Source: Afifellaceae bacterium (GTDB lineage Bacteria > Pseudomonadota > Alphaproteobacteria > Rhizobiales > Afifellaceae). Taken from it: 64,000 nucleotides of DNA. Below, piece after piece: positions 49,321 to 58,687 of the stretch; position 1 is the first letter of the stretch; each line of letters starts with the position of its first letter. The position numbers and the translations under genes were made by a program. The notes beneath the pieces were generated by a model that was not told the DNA's origin, made no database searches, and saw only the letters and a program-made list of their open reading frames with translations. The stretch lies in NCBI GenBank assembly GCA_028281235.1, contig JANQKG010000030.1, positions 62,001-126,000 on the forward strand. The letters are read 5' to 3'.

Positions 49321-49460
49321 TGTCATCCCGGTTCGGCCGAAGGCCGAGACCGGGACCCATGAACACCGACGCAGGCGCTTGATTGCGAAATGCAAGCGCG
49401 GGCCTTGCAGACTGGGTTTATGGGTCCCGGACAAGCGCTGACGCGCTTTCCGGGATGACA
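49321..49460. repeat. 140-bp TGTCATCCCGG inverted-repeat element
   Basis: The element runs from TGTCATCCCG to CGGGATGACA, its outer inverted arms. Inside are a GGCCGAAGGCC hairpin and matching CGGGACCCATGAACAC / TGGGTCCCGG arms. A second member lies at 54282-54424. The 310-base gap 49174-49483 therefore holds a terminator, a short repeat and this element, and no gene. Confidence 0.85.
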
Positions 49461-49483
49461 AACGAGAAGGGCTTGCCTGGGGC

Positions 49484-50224
49484 TTAACCGTCCGGCGGAC
49501 CCGGAAGCTCGCCCGTGACCGTCAGGCCCGCGGCGCCAAGCCGGTTCAGGATCGTATCCGCGGCGGCCCGCGCCTCGGTGCTCCATTCGGCCACACGCGA
49601 GGCGGCGAGATGCGCCTCAGACCGCAGGATCACGCCGTCATCGAGCACCTTCAAATGATTGGCGGCGAGCGTCGACCCGGTGGTCGTGATATCGACGATG
49701 AGGTCGGCGGTGCCGGCGGCGGGAGCGCCCTCCGTGGCGCCAAGGCTTTCCACGACGCGATAAAGGGCGATGCCATGTGCAGCGAAGAAGCGCTGCGTGA
49801 GATTCCAATATTTGGTGGCGATGCGCATGCGGCGGCCGTGGCGGGCGCGAAAGCCGGCTGCGACATCGTCGAGATCGGCCATGGTCCACACATCGACCCA
49901 CAGGTCCGGCACGGCGACGACAACATCGGCCCGGCCGAAGCCAAGCGGCGCGAGAAGTGCGATCGTCTCATCGGCCCGGACGACGCTTTCGCCCACGAGA
50001 TCCGCCCCGGTGATACCGAGATGGACCGTGCCGGCGGCAAGCTCTCGGGCGATCTCCGCGGCGGAGAGAAAGGCGACCTCGATATCGTCGGAGCCGGCGA
50101 CGCGGCCGCGATAATTACGGCCGTCAGCCTTCTCCACGGGGAAGCCGATGGCGGCGAGAAGCGCTTCCGATTTCTCCATCAGGCGACCCTTTGAGGGCAC
50201 CGCAAGGATGACGGCGGCGCTCAT
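49484..50224 (-). CDS. hisG: ATP phosphoribosyltransferase, short form
   Basis: HisG starts histidine synthesis by joining ATP and PRPP. At 246 residues and lacking the C-terminal regulatory domain it is the short form, which needs HisZ. Markers are [45 protein letters not shown] and [18 protein letters not shown] (PRPP-binding). It starts at ATG 50224, overlapping the hisZ stop by four bases, so the two subunits are cotranslated. Confidence 0.96.
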   Translation of the reverse strand: MSAAVILAVPSKGRLMEKSEALLAAIGFPVEKADGRNYRGRVAGSDDIEVAFLSAAEIARELAAGTVHLGITGADLVGESVVRADETIALLAPLGFGRADVVVAVPDLWVDVWTMADLDDVAAGFRARHGRRMRIATKYWNLTQRFFAAHGIALYRVVESLGATEGAPAAGTADLIVDITTTGSTLAANHLKVLDDGVILRSEAHLAASRVAEWSTEARAAADTILNRLGAAGLTVTGELPGPPDG

Positions 50225-51324
50225 GGCTTCGGCCCCGCGTCAAGAACATTAAGGCCCATCGTGAAGCCAACGGCGGGAATCGCGCTCTTTGCTCCGAGCA
50301 TCTCCATGAGCCGGTCGTAACGCCCGCCACCGGCGAGCGGCTCTGCGCTATCCTCAGCTCGAACCTCAAACACCAGGCCGGTGTAGTAGTCGAGCGGGCG
50401 ACCGAAGCCGGCCTCGAAGCGAATGGGCGCGGCCGGCGCGGCAGCGGCAATCGTCGTGGCGCGCTCTGCGAAGGCCTCCAATGCTGCGCGGAGGTCGAGG
50501 CCTTGCGCATCGGCAAAGGCGCTGAGCCTTGCCTCGGCTTCCGCGAGCGGTGCTTCCAGGGCCATATAACGCTTCAGCACGTCGACCGTGTGGGCGGCGG
50601 CGGCAGCATCGGACAGGGCACGGCTTTCCAGGAGCCGCTCGGCAATCTCCGCCGAATTGCGGCCGGCGCCCTCGCTATGCCCTTGGGCGCGCCGCCGCTC
50701 ATCGATGAGCCCGATCAGCTCGTCATGCTGGCCTGCCTCGACGAGGCGAGCGAGCGCAGGGTCGAGGCGCTCAGCCTCGGCCTGCGGCGGCGTGGCCATG
50801 CGCTGGAGGTTGGCGGACAGCGCCTGCGGCAATCCGAAGGACCGACGCAGCCGCCGACGCCAGCGACCGGGAAGCCCAAGCGCCCTGAGCACCGCCGTGA
50901 ACACGCCGATATCGCCGAGGCGGACAGCGAGCGGCTTGTCCGTGACTTCGCCCGCGCAGGCGACGGCAAGCGCCAGCACCTCCGCATCGGCCTTTGCGCG
51001 GTCGGCGCGGCCGATATCCTCGTAGCCCGTCTCAAGCCGCTCCGGCGCGCCCGCTTCGTGGCGACGGAAGACGAGGCCTTCATAGGCGTAGCGCGCGGCG
51101 CCGTCGGCGCTCCGCAGATGCTCCAGGCAGAGCGGGATGGTGAAGTCCGGCCGAAGCGCCAGGCGTTCGCCCTGCGGACCCTCGGTGACGAACATGCGGC
51201 GGCGGATGTCCTCGCCGGCCGTCTCCAGGAACGGATCGGCAGGGTGGAGCACGGGCAGCTCGACCCAATGCGCGCCGGCTTTGTCGTAGAGCGGACGGAG
51301 GCGGTTCTGGACGGGGGCGGTCAT
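50221..51324 (-). CDS. hisZ: ATP phosphoribosyltransferase regulatory subunit (HisZ)
   Basis: HisZ is a catalytically inactive paralogue of histidyl-tRNA synthetase that forms a complex with short HisG and confers histidine feedback. From ATG 51324 it is 367 residues. It keeps class II motifs 2 and 3 in altered form ([47 protein letters not shown]) and the [15 protein letters not shown] segment but lacks the anticodon-binding domain. The open frame runs up to 51690 through a repeat and is not coding there. It is cotranslated with hisG; true hisS lies upstream. Confidence 0.95.
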   Translation of the reverse strand: MTAPVQNRLRPLYDKAGAHWVELPVLHPADPFLETAGEDIRRRMFVTEGPQGERLALRPDFTIPLCLEHLRSADGAARYAYEGLVFRRHEAGAPERLETGYEDIGRADRAKADAEVLALAVACAGEVTDKPLAVRLGDIGVFTAVLRALGLPGRWRRRLRRSFGLPQALSANLQRMATPPQAEAERLDPALARLVEAGQHDELIGLIDERRRAQGHSEGAGRNSAEIAERLLESRALSDAAAAAHTVDVLKRYMALEAPLAEAEARLSAFADAQGLDLRAALEAFAERATTIAAAAPAAPIRFEAGFGRPLDYYTGLVFEVRAEDSAEPLAGGGRYDRLMEMLGAKSAIPAVGFTMGLNVLDAGPKP

Positions 51325-51340
51325 TGGGCGCGCTTTACGA

Positions 51341-51432
51341 AAGTCATGCCCGGACTTGATCCGGGCATCCATTCCGGAGCCGAGCCTGCGGATGGCTGAG
51401 TTGATTGCCGGGTCAAGCCCGGCAATGACGAC
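51341..51432. repeat. Double-hairpin GTCATGCCCGG repeat between hisS and hisZ
   Basis: Two hairpins, 51346-51368 (ATGCCCGGA...TCCGGGCAT) and 51404-51426 (ATTGCCGGG...CCCGGCAAT), lie within ends GTCAT and ATGAC. It is a typical alphaproteobacterial dispersed palindrome. It separates hisS and hisZ, which otherwise would be adjacent, and may attenuate read-through. Confidence 0.75.
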
Positions 51433-51460
51433 AGAAGAGACATGTCGACGTCGACCCGCC

Positions 51461-53053
51461 TCACCCGCCGCGCTGCTTTTCAAGCAGCGCATTGACCTCC
51501 GCCACGAGATCAGCGCGGTCGATCTCGAACTGGCCGGGGCGCTCGTCGCGCCAGGCGTCGTGGCCTTCGATTGCCGAGGCGCGCGCCTTGCCGGCGATGA
51601 GGTCCTTGATCTGCACGACCGGGCCTTCTTTGCGATCGAATTCCTGGCTGCCGGCGATGATGGCGACCGGCGCGTTGCGACGGTCGGCATATTTCAGCTG
51701 CGCCTTCATGCCAGAGGTGCCGAGATACATTTCGACCGGGACAACAGGCTCGCTAGTCTTTCGATCCTTGTTCAGTCCCTCTCGCAGCTCCGCGACCATT
51801 TTTTGGTAATCGGCGAGCCGCTCGCGATCCATCACAGTGACGACCACGGGCCCCACGGCAACATCATCGTCCAGTTTATTCTTGTACTTCAGCGCAGCGG
51901 CGAGGCGCGACACGCCGACGGAGAAGCCGGTGGCTGGGACATCTTCATTTCGGAAGCGGCCGACAAGACCGTCATAACGCCCGCCCCCACCGACCGAGCC
52001 GAAGACCACGGGCTGGCCCTTCTCGTTCTCCACGTCGAAGGTGAGTTCGGCTTCGAAAACCGGGCCGGTGTAATATTCGAGACCACGCACGACGGAGGGG
52101 TCGATACGGATGCGGTCTCGCAGGTATCCGGTTCTAACGCAGAAGTTCTGCAGGTCCGAAAGCTCCGCTGTCCCTTCGGCAAACGTCTCATTCTCCAGAA
52201 CTGAATGACCGGCGTGCAGCGGAAGCCCCCAAGCGAGCCGCCCGGCGCGGTCCTGACCGACCATTCGTTCACGTCGTTGCATCTCCTCTTCAGAAGGGTC
52301 TGCACTTACTGCGGCCAAGGAGTTTGCAACAGCGAGCACAACCTCAATCTGATCGATATCGAGGCCAGCACCCTTAGTATGGTCGCCACTTTGGTCGGTG
52401 CGACCTTCCTTGCCCAGGAGTTTTGCTACAGCTTCAGTTCCGAGGCGGTCACGTTTGTCTAGGGCACGGAGAACTGCAAGTTTCTGGGCTTCACTCCGGA
52501 CTCCAATTCCTTCCATCACGCCATCGAGAATCTTACGGTTGTTCACCTTGATGACGTAATCCCCGCGGTCAAAGCCCAGCGCCTTCATCGTGTCCGCGGC
52601 CATCATGCAGATCTCGGCGTCCGCCGCGGGGCTTGCCGCGCCAACCGTATCGGCGTCGAACTGCATGAATTGCTTGAAACGACCGGGGCCGGGCTTTTCG
52701 TTCCTGAATACCCAGCCGGAACGATAGGAGCGATAGGGTTTGGGCAGGCGCTCGTAATTCTCGGCGACGTAGCGGGCGAGCGGCGCGGTCAGATCGTAGC
52801 GCAGCGAGAGCCAGGCTTCGTCCTCGTCCTGGAAGGAGAACACGCCCTCATTCGGCCGGTCCTGGTCGGGCAGGAATTTTCCCAGCGCCTCGGTATATTC
52901 CACGAACGGCGTCTCCACCGGCTCAAAGCCGTAGCGCTCGTAGACGCGCTTGATGGTCTCCATCATGCGCTCCACGGCGCGGATATCCGCGGCCTCGCGA
53001 TCGGCAAAGCCGCGCGGCAGTTTCGGCTCAAGCCTGTTCTTTTTGTCGGACAT
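51461..53053 (-). CDS. hisS: Histidyl-tRNA synthetase
   Basis: HisRS charges tRNA-His; 530 residues, long alphaproteobacterial form. Class II motif 2 is [20 protein letters not shown], histidine motifs are [15 protein letters not shown] and [12 protein letters not shown], motif 3 is [14 protein letters not shown], and a C-terminal anticodon-binding domain follows ([11 protein letters not shown] to the end). The insertion domain, encoded around 52130-52510, is noticeably lower in GC and uses codons rare elsewhere (CTA, GTA, AGA, ACT), see findings. Start ATG 53053 is firm. Confidence 0.96.
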   Translation of the reverse strand: MSDKKNRLEPKLPRGFADREAADIRAVERMMETIKRVYERYGFEPVETPFVEYTEALGKFLPDQDRPNEGVFSFQDEDEAWLSLRYDLTAPLARYVAENYERLPKPYRSYRSGWVFRNEKPGPGRFKQFMQFDADTVGAASPAADAEICMMAADTMKALGFDRGDYVIKVNNRKILDGVMEGIGVRSEAQKLAVLRALDKRDRLGTEAVAKLLGKEGRTDQSGDHTKGAGLDIDQIEVVLAVANSLAAVSADPSEEEMQRRERMVGQDRAGRLAWGLPLHAGHSVLENETFAEGTAELSDLQNFCVRTGYLRDRIRIDPSVVRGLEYYTGPVFEAELTFDVENEKGQPVVFGSVGGGGRYDGLVGRFRNEDVPATGFSVGVSRLAAALKYKNKLDDDVAVGPVVVTVMDRERLADYQKMVAELREGLNKDRKTSEPVVPVEMYLGTSGMKAQLKYADRRNAPVAIIAGSQEFDRKEGPVVQIKDLIAGKARASAIEGHDAWRDERPGQFEIDRADLVAEVNALLEKQRGG

Positions 53054-53203
53054 GAAACTAATGCCGTTCGGGCCGCTCTGGCCGACCCGTTCTGTCAGGA
53101 CGCCCGCGCATCCGGCGCGACGGGCGCGGCCTTACTAGCGGCGCGCGGCGCTTGCGGCAACTGTGGGCGCGAATGTGGCGGCTTCCTGGCGCAATGCACG
53201 GCG

Positions 53204-53270
53204 CCCCACCTCCCCCTTGCGGGGAGGTCGAAATCCGGCGAGCGTCAGCGAGACGGATTTCGGGTGGGGG
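53204..53270. repeat. Y-shaped repeat upstream of the DUF559 gene
   Basis: Outer arms CCCCACC (53204-53210) and GGTGGGG (53263-53269) enclose two hairpins: ACCTCCCC...GGGGAGGT (53208-53228) and CGAAATCCG...CGGATTTCG (53229-53262). Its right end, GGGGGTGAG, ends at the base before the DUF559 ATG and looks like that gene's ribosome binding site. An inverted partner lies at 53648-53713. Confidence 0.85.
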
Positions 53271-53274
53271 TGAG

Positions 53275-53646
53275 ATGCCTCATAGACGGATCGACACGGC
53301 ACAGCGTTCTCAGGCCAGAAGCCTGCGTAGGGCCTCAACAGACGCGGAAGCGCGATTGTGGGGCGAGCTGCGCGGCAATCGTCTGTGCGGCCACGGCTTT
53401 CGCCGGCAGGTTCCGATCGGGCCCTACATCGCGGACTTCGTATGCTTCGCAAACCGGCTCATCGTGGAAGTCGATGGTGAGCAGCATGGCTTTGACACGA
53501 ATAGGCGCGCTGACGAACGGCGGACGGCATGGCTTGAGGCGCAAGGCTTTCGAGTGGTTCGGTTCTGGAACAACGAAGTGCTGAAAGAGACCGGCGCGGT
53601 CTGCAATGCGATCCTCGACGCGTTAGGAGGACCGCTCGAGCCGTGA
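53275..53646 (+). CDS. DUF559 family PD-(D/E)XK-like nuclease (Vsr-related)
   Basis: A 123-residue protein of the DUF559 family, related to very-short-patch repair (Vsr) endonucleases. The conserved order is ARSLRRASTDAEARLWGELR, a GHGFRRQVPIGPYIADFVCF stretch with D54, the acidic EVDGEQH (E65, D67, E69), then RTAWLEAQGFRVVRFWNNEVL. These residues form the PD-(D/E)XK-type active site. ATG 53275 starts four bases after one repeat and the stop at 53644-53646 abuts the next, so the gene fills the interval exactly. It is opposite in strand to hisS and the VOC gene. Target and role are not established; mobility is inferred from the context, see findings. Confidence 0.9.
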   Translation: MPHRRIDTAQRSQARSLRRASTDAEARLWGELRGNRLCGHGFRRQVPIGPYIADFVCFANRLIVEVDGEQHGFDTNRRADERRTAWLEAQGFRVVRFWNNEVLKETGAVCNAILDALGGPLEP

Positions 53647-53647
53647 C

Positions 53648-53713
53648 CCCCACCCGAAAATCGCGACGCCAAAGGCTTGCGATTTTTCGACCTCCCCGCA
53701 AGGGGGAGGTGAG
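53648..53713. repeat. Inverted partner of the upstream DUF559 repeat
   Basis: Read on the minus strand this element shares CACCTCCCCCTTGCGGGGAG (and six more bases) and a terminal TTTCGGGTGGGGGT with the copy at 53204-53270. Its inner hairpin has a different sequence (AATCGC...GCGATT) yet still pairs, so structure is conserved while sequence varies. It starts one base after the DUF559 stop. Confidence 0.85.
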
Positions 53714-53741
53714 ATGCGGTGCCGGCGGCAACGCCACGTCT

Positions 53742-54200
53742 TTATCCCGCCCGCTGCTTCTCCACTTCGCGGGCGCGGCGCTGGATCTCGGCGGCGGAGA
53801 GGTCCTCCTTGTGGGTGGCGATCCACCACAAATTGCCGGCCATGTCCTCCACGCCGCCATTGCGGTCGCCGTAGAACTGGTCCTCAGGCGGCATGACCGG
53901 TTTGGCGCCGGCGGCAAGCGCCTTCTCATAGGTGGCGTCGCAATCCTCCACGTAGACATAGACGAATCCCGGCCGATGCATGCCGTCGCGGGCGTCGCCC
54001 AGCATGATCGTGGAGCCTCCGATCTCGATCTCGATGTTCCACAGCGATCCGTCGGCGCGCAGGAGCGGCTCTTGGATGGCGCGCGCGTCGAACACAGCTT
54101 TGGCGAACTCGACCACGCGCATTGCGTCGGGCACGACGATAAACGTGCTTACCACGCTGCGCCCGGAGGCGCGCCAGCTCTCAAGCATCGATGCGGACAT
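53742..54200 (-). CDS. VOC/glyoxalase superfamily protein (PhnB-like)
   Basis: A 152-residue vicinal-oxygen-chelate fold protein. Two betaalpha-betabetabeta halves are seen, with RSVVSTFIVVPDAMRVVEF, IEIGGSTIMLGDARDG in the first, and GFVYVYVEDCDATYEKAL, the DQFYGDRNGGVEDMAGNLWW segment in the second, typical of PhnB-like proteins such as YdcN/YdaF groups. Metal ligands cannot be assigned with certainty. AGGAG lies five bases before ATG 54200 (54203 is the other choice). Function unknown. Confidence 0.85.
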   Translation of the reverse strand: MSASMLESWRASGRSVVSTFIVVPDAMRVVEFAKAVFDARAIQEPLLRADGSLWNIEIEIGGSTIMLGDARDGMHRPGFVYVYVEDCDATYEKALAAGAKPVMPPEDQFYGDRNGGVEDMAGNLWWIATHKEDLSAAEIQRRAREVEKQRAG

Positions 54201-54281
54201 CATCACTCCTCTCGCAATGATTGCGGCGGGCAGTCTAGCGGGGTTTTGTGGCGTTGGAAGTGACCTCTCTCCATCAGCCTT

Positions 54282-54424
54282 TGTCATCCCGGTTTGGCCG
54301 CAGGCCAAGACCGGGACCCATGAACACGGGGGCGGCGAACAGGCGCTGTTCCGCAGCCTTCCCATAAAGGCGCGGTGTTCATGGGTCCCGCACAGCGCCG
54401 CTCCGCGCCGCTTGCGGGATGACA
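54282..54424. repeat. 143-bp TGTCATCCCGG inverted-repeat element, second copy
   Basis: Same architecture as 49321-49460: TGTCATCCCGG at one end, CGGGATGACA at the other, a GGCCGCAGGCC hairpin, and arms CGGGACCCATGAACAC / GTGTTCATGGGTCCCG. Here the flanking genes (VOC and DUF72) are in the same direction, so it is not limited to convergent gaps. The inner loop differs in sequence from the first copy. Confidence 0.85.
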
Positions 54425-54465
54425 AACTCAAATGTCGAGGATGTCGTCGTTGCCGGAGGCGGCTT

Positions 54466-55278
54466 CTACTCCGCTAGCTTTTCAATCAGCGCCTCAGCGG
54501 CGGCGGGCGCACGCACCTTGGCGCCGGCGATGAAGAAGACGTAGACGGGCCGCGCATCGGTGTTGGCCCCTCCCCCGTCCGCCGCGTCGTCGATACGTGG
54601 CAAGTCGTTGGGCACACCGCCCGCTTCCCATGTTCGCGCGCGCGTCGCCCATTCATCCAGCGCTGCTTCAGCATAGCCCGTCGGCACGTCCTCTGAGGTG
54701 CGCATCAACCGTGCATAGACGAAATCCGCCGTGTCATCAGCGATCGCGGGATAGTCCTCGGAATCGGCGTAGACGATGGCAATTCCATGCTGGCGCGCCA
54801 GCGCCACGAAGGCCGGATCGAGAAAACTCTTGTGGCGGACTTCCACGGCATGACGAAGCGACAGGCCGCCGACCTCGCGCGGCAGCATTTCAAGGAAGGC
54901 GCCGAAATCGTCCGGATCGAAGCGCTTGAACGGCGCGAACTGCCACATGACCGGCCCGAGCTTTTCGCCGAGCTCGGCAATGCCGCCTCCGAAAAACCAT
55001 TCCAGGGACTCGCCGGCTTCCGCCAACACCTTCTTGTTGACGATGGCGCGGTGGCCCTTCACGGCGAAGACGAAGCCGTCGGACACGGCGTCGCGCCATT
55101 TGGCGAAGCTCGCCGCGCTCTGTGCGCGATAGAACGTGCCGTTGATCTCAATCGCGGTGAGCCGCGTGCCGGCATGCTCCAGCTCGCGCGCCTTGGCGAG
55201 GCCGGCGGGATAGAACGTCCCCCGCCACGGCTCGTAGGTCCAGCCGCCAATGCCGACATGGATTTTGGAGGCGCTCAT
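54466..55278 (-). CDS. DUF72 family TIM-barrel protein
   Basis: A 270-residue protein of the DUF72 family (TIM-barrel fold). The hallmark start is IHVGIGGWTYEPWRGTFYPAGL, then LTAIEINGTFYRAQS, FVFAVKGHRAIVNKK, a VEVRHKSFLDP loop and the later YARLMRTSED. Function unknown. ATG 55278 begins at the family N-terminus; the open frame to 55419 is not coding. It precedes the VOC gene by 265 bases, mostly a repeat. Confidence 0.93.
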   Translation of the reverse strand: MSASKIHVGIGGWTYEPWRGTFYPAGLAKARELEHAGTRLTAIEINGTFYRAQSAASFAKWRDAVSDGFVFAVKGHRAIVNKKVLAEAGESLEWFFGGGIAELGEKLGPVMWQFAPFKRFDPDDFGAFLEMLPREVGGLSLRHAVEVRHKSFLDPAFVALARQHGIAIVYADSEDYPAIADDTADFVYARLMRTSEDVPTGYAEAALDEWATRARTWEAGGVPNDLPRIDDAADGGGANTDARPVYVFFIAGAKVRAPAAAEALIEKLAE

Positions 55279-55325
55279 ACCGATGTCACTCTTCCTGTTT
55301 GCTCGTATGAAAGCCAAACGGCGCG

Positions 55326-55724
55326 CTACCGACGGCGTTCGAGCGGGAACAGCCAGCCGAAGATGACGCTGACGAAGGAAATCCCCAGCACCAACCACCC
55401 AAGATGAAAGATGTACCACGGGTGCAAAAGCCCGAGCGGACTGTTGAAGAGCGCGTAGAGCGCGAACATCGGCGTGTACATGAAGAGCGCGTGCGGCAGA
55501 TTAAGCAGATACGCCGCCAAGCCGCTACCCGCGAACCCGCGACACTCGATGAACCCCACCAAGGCGTCCCGCCAGTAACAGCCGGGCACAGACCGCTCCC
55601 TAAAGTCCGGGAATGCATCCGGAAACGCAGCGTGCCAGGCCCAGATGCAACCGGCCAGCAGCATGCCCGCAAACGCTGCGCCGCGCACGACCCGCAATAT
55701 CGAGCCAACGCTGCCCAGCCCCAT
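55326..55724 (-). CDS. Small membrane protein of unknown function
   Basis: A 132-residue frame with three hydrophobic segments: about 12-30 (VVRGAAFAGMLLAGCIWAW), 66-88 (GSGLAAYLLNLPHALFMYT region) and 104-126 (IFHLGWLVLGISFVSVIFGWL). The loop CYWRDALVGFIECRGFAGSG carries two Cys that could bond in the periplasm. It ends RRR. No family is recognised. It lies 4 bases after uvrB on the same strand, which supports a real gene; codon choice is ordinary for the region. Confidence 0.6.
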   Translation of the reverse strand: MGLGSVGSILRVVRGAAFAGMLLAGCIWAWHAAFPDAFPDFRERSVPGCYWRDALVGFIECRGFAGSGLAAYLLNLPHALFMYTPMFALYALFNSPLGLLHPWYIFHLGWLVLGISFVSVIFGWLFPLERRR

Positions 55725-55728
55725 CGGC

Positions 55729-58491
55729 TCACGCCCCGCGTCGCCGCTTGCGGCGTGACCGACCCTTGGCCTTCAGCGGCACTTCCGTGCGCCCGACGGT
55801 CATCTCGTCGAGATTGTTCTTGCGCACGCGATCGGACGTGCCGAGGGGCACCTCGCCGCGGCCGCCCATCTCGCCGAGATGCGGCTTGCGCGCGCGGCTT
55901 CCCGCACCGGTCTTCCGTGCCGGCCCTTCAAAGCCCCCTGCCCGATCCTCGACCTCGCTCTGGCGCGCCAGCGGATCGTCGGAAATCGCCAGCTCCGTCT
56001 CGCGCAGGCGCTTGATCTCGTCGCGTAGCCGTGCCGCCTCCTCAAACTCCAGATCGCCGGCGGCATCCAGCATGCGCTTCTGCAGGTCGGCCAGATGCGC
56101 CTCGAAATTGTGGCCGATCGTGGCGCCCTCTTCCGCAAGACCGGTGTCGACGCGCACATGGTCGCGTTCGTAGACGGAATCGAGAATGTCGGCGATGGCG
56201 CGCTGCACCGATTCCGGCGTGATGCCGTGCTCCGCATTGTAGGCAAGCTGCTTGTCGCGCCGGCGCTCAGTCTCCGCCATGGCGCGCTCCATGGAGCCGG
56301 TGATGGAATCGGCATAGAGGATCACACGGCCGTCGACATTGCGCGCGGCACGGCCGATGGTCTGGACGAGCGACGTCTCGGAGCGCAGAAACCCTTCCTT
56401 GTCGGCGTCGAGGATCGCCACCAGCGCGCATTCGGGAATGTCGAGACCCTCGCGTAGCAGGTTGATGCCGACCAGCACGTCGAAGGCGCCGAGGCGCAGA
56501 TCGCGGATGATCTCGATGCGCTCCAGCGTCTCCACGTCGGAATGCATGTAACGAACACGCACGCCATGCTCGTGGAGATATTCGGTGAGGTCCTCCGCCA
56601 TGCGCTTGGTGAGCGTGGTGACCAGCGAGCGGTAGCCCTTGGCGGCGACATCGCGCACCTCGCCCAGGAGATCGTCGACCTGGCTGCGCGCCGGGCGCAC
56701 CTCGACCGGCGGATCGATGAGGCCGGTGGGACGGATCACCTGCTCGGCAAACACGCCGCCGGTGCGGTTCAGCTCCCAGCCGCCGGGGGTGGCGGAGACG
56801 CACACGGTCTGCGGCCGCATCAAGTCCCATTCCTCGAAGCGCAGCGGCCGGTTGTCCATGCAGGACGGCAAGCGGAAGCCATATTCGGCGAGCGTCGCCT
56901 TGCGGCGGAAGTCGCCGCGATACATGCCACCGATCTGCGGCACGGTGACGTGGCTCTCATCGACGAAGACGAGGGCGTTGTCGGGAAGATATTCAAACAG
57001 AGTTGGCGGCGGCTCACCCGGCTTGCGACCGGTCAGATAGCGCGAGTAATTCTCGATGCCGGCGCAAGAGCCGGTCGCCTCGATCATTTCCAGGTCGAAT
57101 TGCGTGCGCTGCGTCAGCCGCTGCGCCTCCAAGAGCCGGCCCGCTTTGTCCAGCTCCTCAAGCCGCCATTTCAGCTCCTCGCGGATACTTTTGGTGGCCT
57201 GGGCCAGCGTCGGCTTCGGCGTGACATAGTGCGAGTTGGCGTAGACCTTGACGCTCTTCAGGTCGCCCGTCTTCTGCCCGGTGAGCGGATCGAATTCCTG
57301 GATCGCCTCGATCTCGTCGCCGAAGAAGGAGACGCGCCAGGCGCGGTCCTCCAGATGCGCGGGGAAGAGTTCCAGCGTGTCGCCCTTCAGGCGGAAGGTG
57401 CCGCGGGTGAAGTTCACGTCGGTGCGGCGATATTGCAGCGCCACCAGATCGGCGACAACCTGGCGGAGATCGATGGCGAGCCCGACCTCCAGCCCAAACG
57501 TCATCGCCGTGTATGTCTCCACCGAGCCGATGCCGTAGATGCACGAGACGGAGGCGACGATCACCACATCGTCGCGCTCCAGCAGCGCCCGCGTCGCGGA
57601 ATGCCGCATGCGGTCGATCTGCTCGTTGATGGAGGATTCCTTCTCGATATAGGTGTCGGTGCGCGGGACGTACGCCTCCGGCTGGTAGTAGTCGTAATAG
57701 GAGACGAAATACTCCACCGCGTTCTCCGGGAAGAACGACTTGAACTCGCCGTAGAGCTGGGCGGCGAGCGTCTTGTTGGGCGCCAGGATCAGCGCCGGGC
57801 GCTGCGTCGCCTCAATCACCTGGGCCATGGTGAAGGTCTTGCCGGAGCCGGTGACGCCGAGCAGCACCTGCGTCTGCTCACCGGCCTCGCTGATGCCGGC
57901 CACCAGCTCGTCGATGGCCTGCGGCTGGTCGCCCTTGGGCTCGTAGTCAGAGATGATCTTGAGCGGCACGCCGCCTTCCGATTTCTCCGGCCGCGGCGGA
58001 CGATGCGGCACCCAGGTCTTGTCCTTGAATTCCGGGCGGCCTTCCTCAATCAGCCGCGACAGCGCCTGCACGGTCGCGGTGACCGCGGAGGCGGACATGG
58101 CTTCGGCGTCCTCCAGCGTCACGTCGAGGCCGGGCACCGGCATCAGCCCGGCGCCGGCGCGCTCGCGCGCCGTGGCGCGGCCGCCCATGGAGGTGCCGCG
58201 TGCGGTCTTCAGCGGCTTGTCGGCCTCGGCCGGCTCAAGCGGCAGCGAGCGATCCGACAGCGTCGGGTCGCCACGGCCCTTCACCCGTCGCTTCGGCTTG
58301 GCGGGCTTGGCCTCGGGGCGCTTTGGTTGACGCTCCGCATCGCGCGCAATGTCCTCAGCCCATGCGGAGACGGGCCCCGACAACGCGCTGTCGACCGGCG
58401 TGCCCTCAAGGCTCGGCTGTGGGGCCTCGCCAAAACCGGGAGTAGCGTCGTCGGCTTTCTTGCGGCGGGGCTTTGATGCGCGGGCGGTCAT
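55729..58491 (-). CDS. uvrB: Excinuclease ABC subunit B
   Basis: UvrB is the damage-verifying helicase-like subunit of nucleotide excision repair. From ATG 58491 it is 920 residues. The normal core begins near residue 178 ([16 protein letters not shown]), with Walker A GVTGSGKT (212-219), the beta-hairpin [17 protein letters not shown], and the Uvr C-terminal motif [20 protein letters not shown]. About 175 residues precede the core, rich in Lys/Arg/Pro/Ala, and about 90 basic residues follow it; both extensions occur in rhizobial UvrB. It diverges from a GGDEF-EAL gene. Confidence 0.96.
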   Translation of the reverse strand: MTARASKPRRKKADDATPGFGEAPQPSLEGTPVDSALSGPVSAWAEDIARDAERQPKRPEAKPAKPKRRVKGRGDPTLSDRSLPLEPAEADKPLKTARGTSMGGRATARERAGAGLMPVPGLDVTLEDAEAMSASAVTATVQALSRLIEEGRPEFKDKTWVPHRPPRPEKSEGGVPLKIISDYEPKGDQPQAIDELVAGISEAGEQTQVLLGVTGSGKTFTMAQVIEATQRPALILAPNKTLAAQLYGEFKSFFPENAVEYFVSYYDYYQPEAYVPRTDTYIEKESSINEQIDRMRHSATRALLERDDVVIVASVSCIYGIGSVETYTAMTFGLEVGLAIDLRQVVADLVALQYRRTDVNFTRGTFRLKGDTLELFPAHLEDRAWRVSFFGDEIEAIQEFDPLTGQKTGDLKSVKVYANSHYVTPKPTLAQATKSIREELKWRLEELDKAGRLLEAQRLTQRTQFDLEMIEATGSCAGIENYSRYLTGRKPGEPPPTLFEYLPDNALVFVDESHVTVPQIGGMYRGDFRRKATLAEYGFRLPSCMDNRPLRFEEWDLMRPQTVCVSATPGGWELNRTGGVFAEQVIRPTGLIDPPVEVRPARSQVDDLLGEVRDVAAKGYRSLVTTLTKRMAEDLTEYLHEHGVRVRYMHSDVETLERIEIIRDLRLGAFDVLVGINLLREGLDIPECALVAILDADKEGFLRSETSLVQTIGRAARNVDGRVILYADSITGSMERAMAETERRRDKQLAYNAEHGITPESVQRAIADILDSVYERDHVRVDTGLAEEGATIGHNFEAHLADLQKRMLDAAGDLEFEEAARLRDEIKRLRETELAISDDPLARQSEVEDRAGGFEGPARKTGAGSRARKPHLGEMGGRGEVPLGTSDRVRKNNLDEMTVGRTEVPLKAKGRSRRKRRRGA

Positions 58492-58687
58492 GGGCCGCAA
58501 TATGGAGAGAGTCCCCTCCGGTGGGAAGGCCGCCAAGCCGGAGTGCCCACATCCTGCTGACAACAAGCAATGGGGGATCGCGCCGCAGGGTCAAAACGTC
58601 CGATTGAGCGCGGAATACGCCGGAAACCGGCACAATTCGCTATCTAGAGTTTACGTATCTCTTACGGAATCGCTGCAGCATAAACGG

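Noticed and set aside
56542..58476. 644-codon plus-strand open frame
   Set aside because: Antisense to uvrB, which has full motif support.
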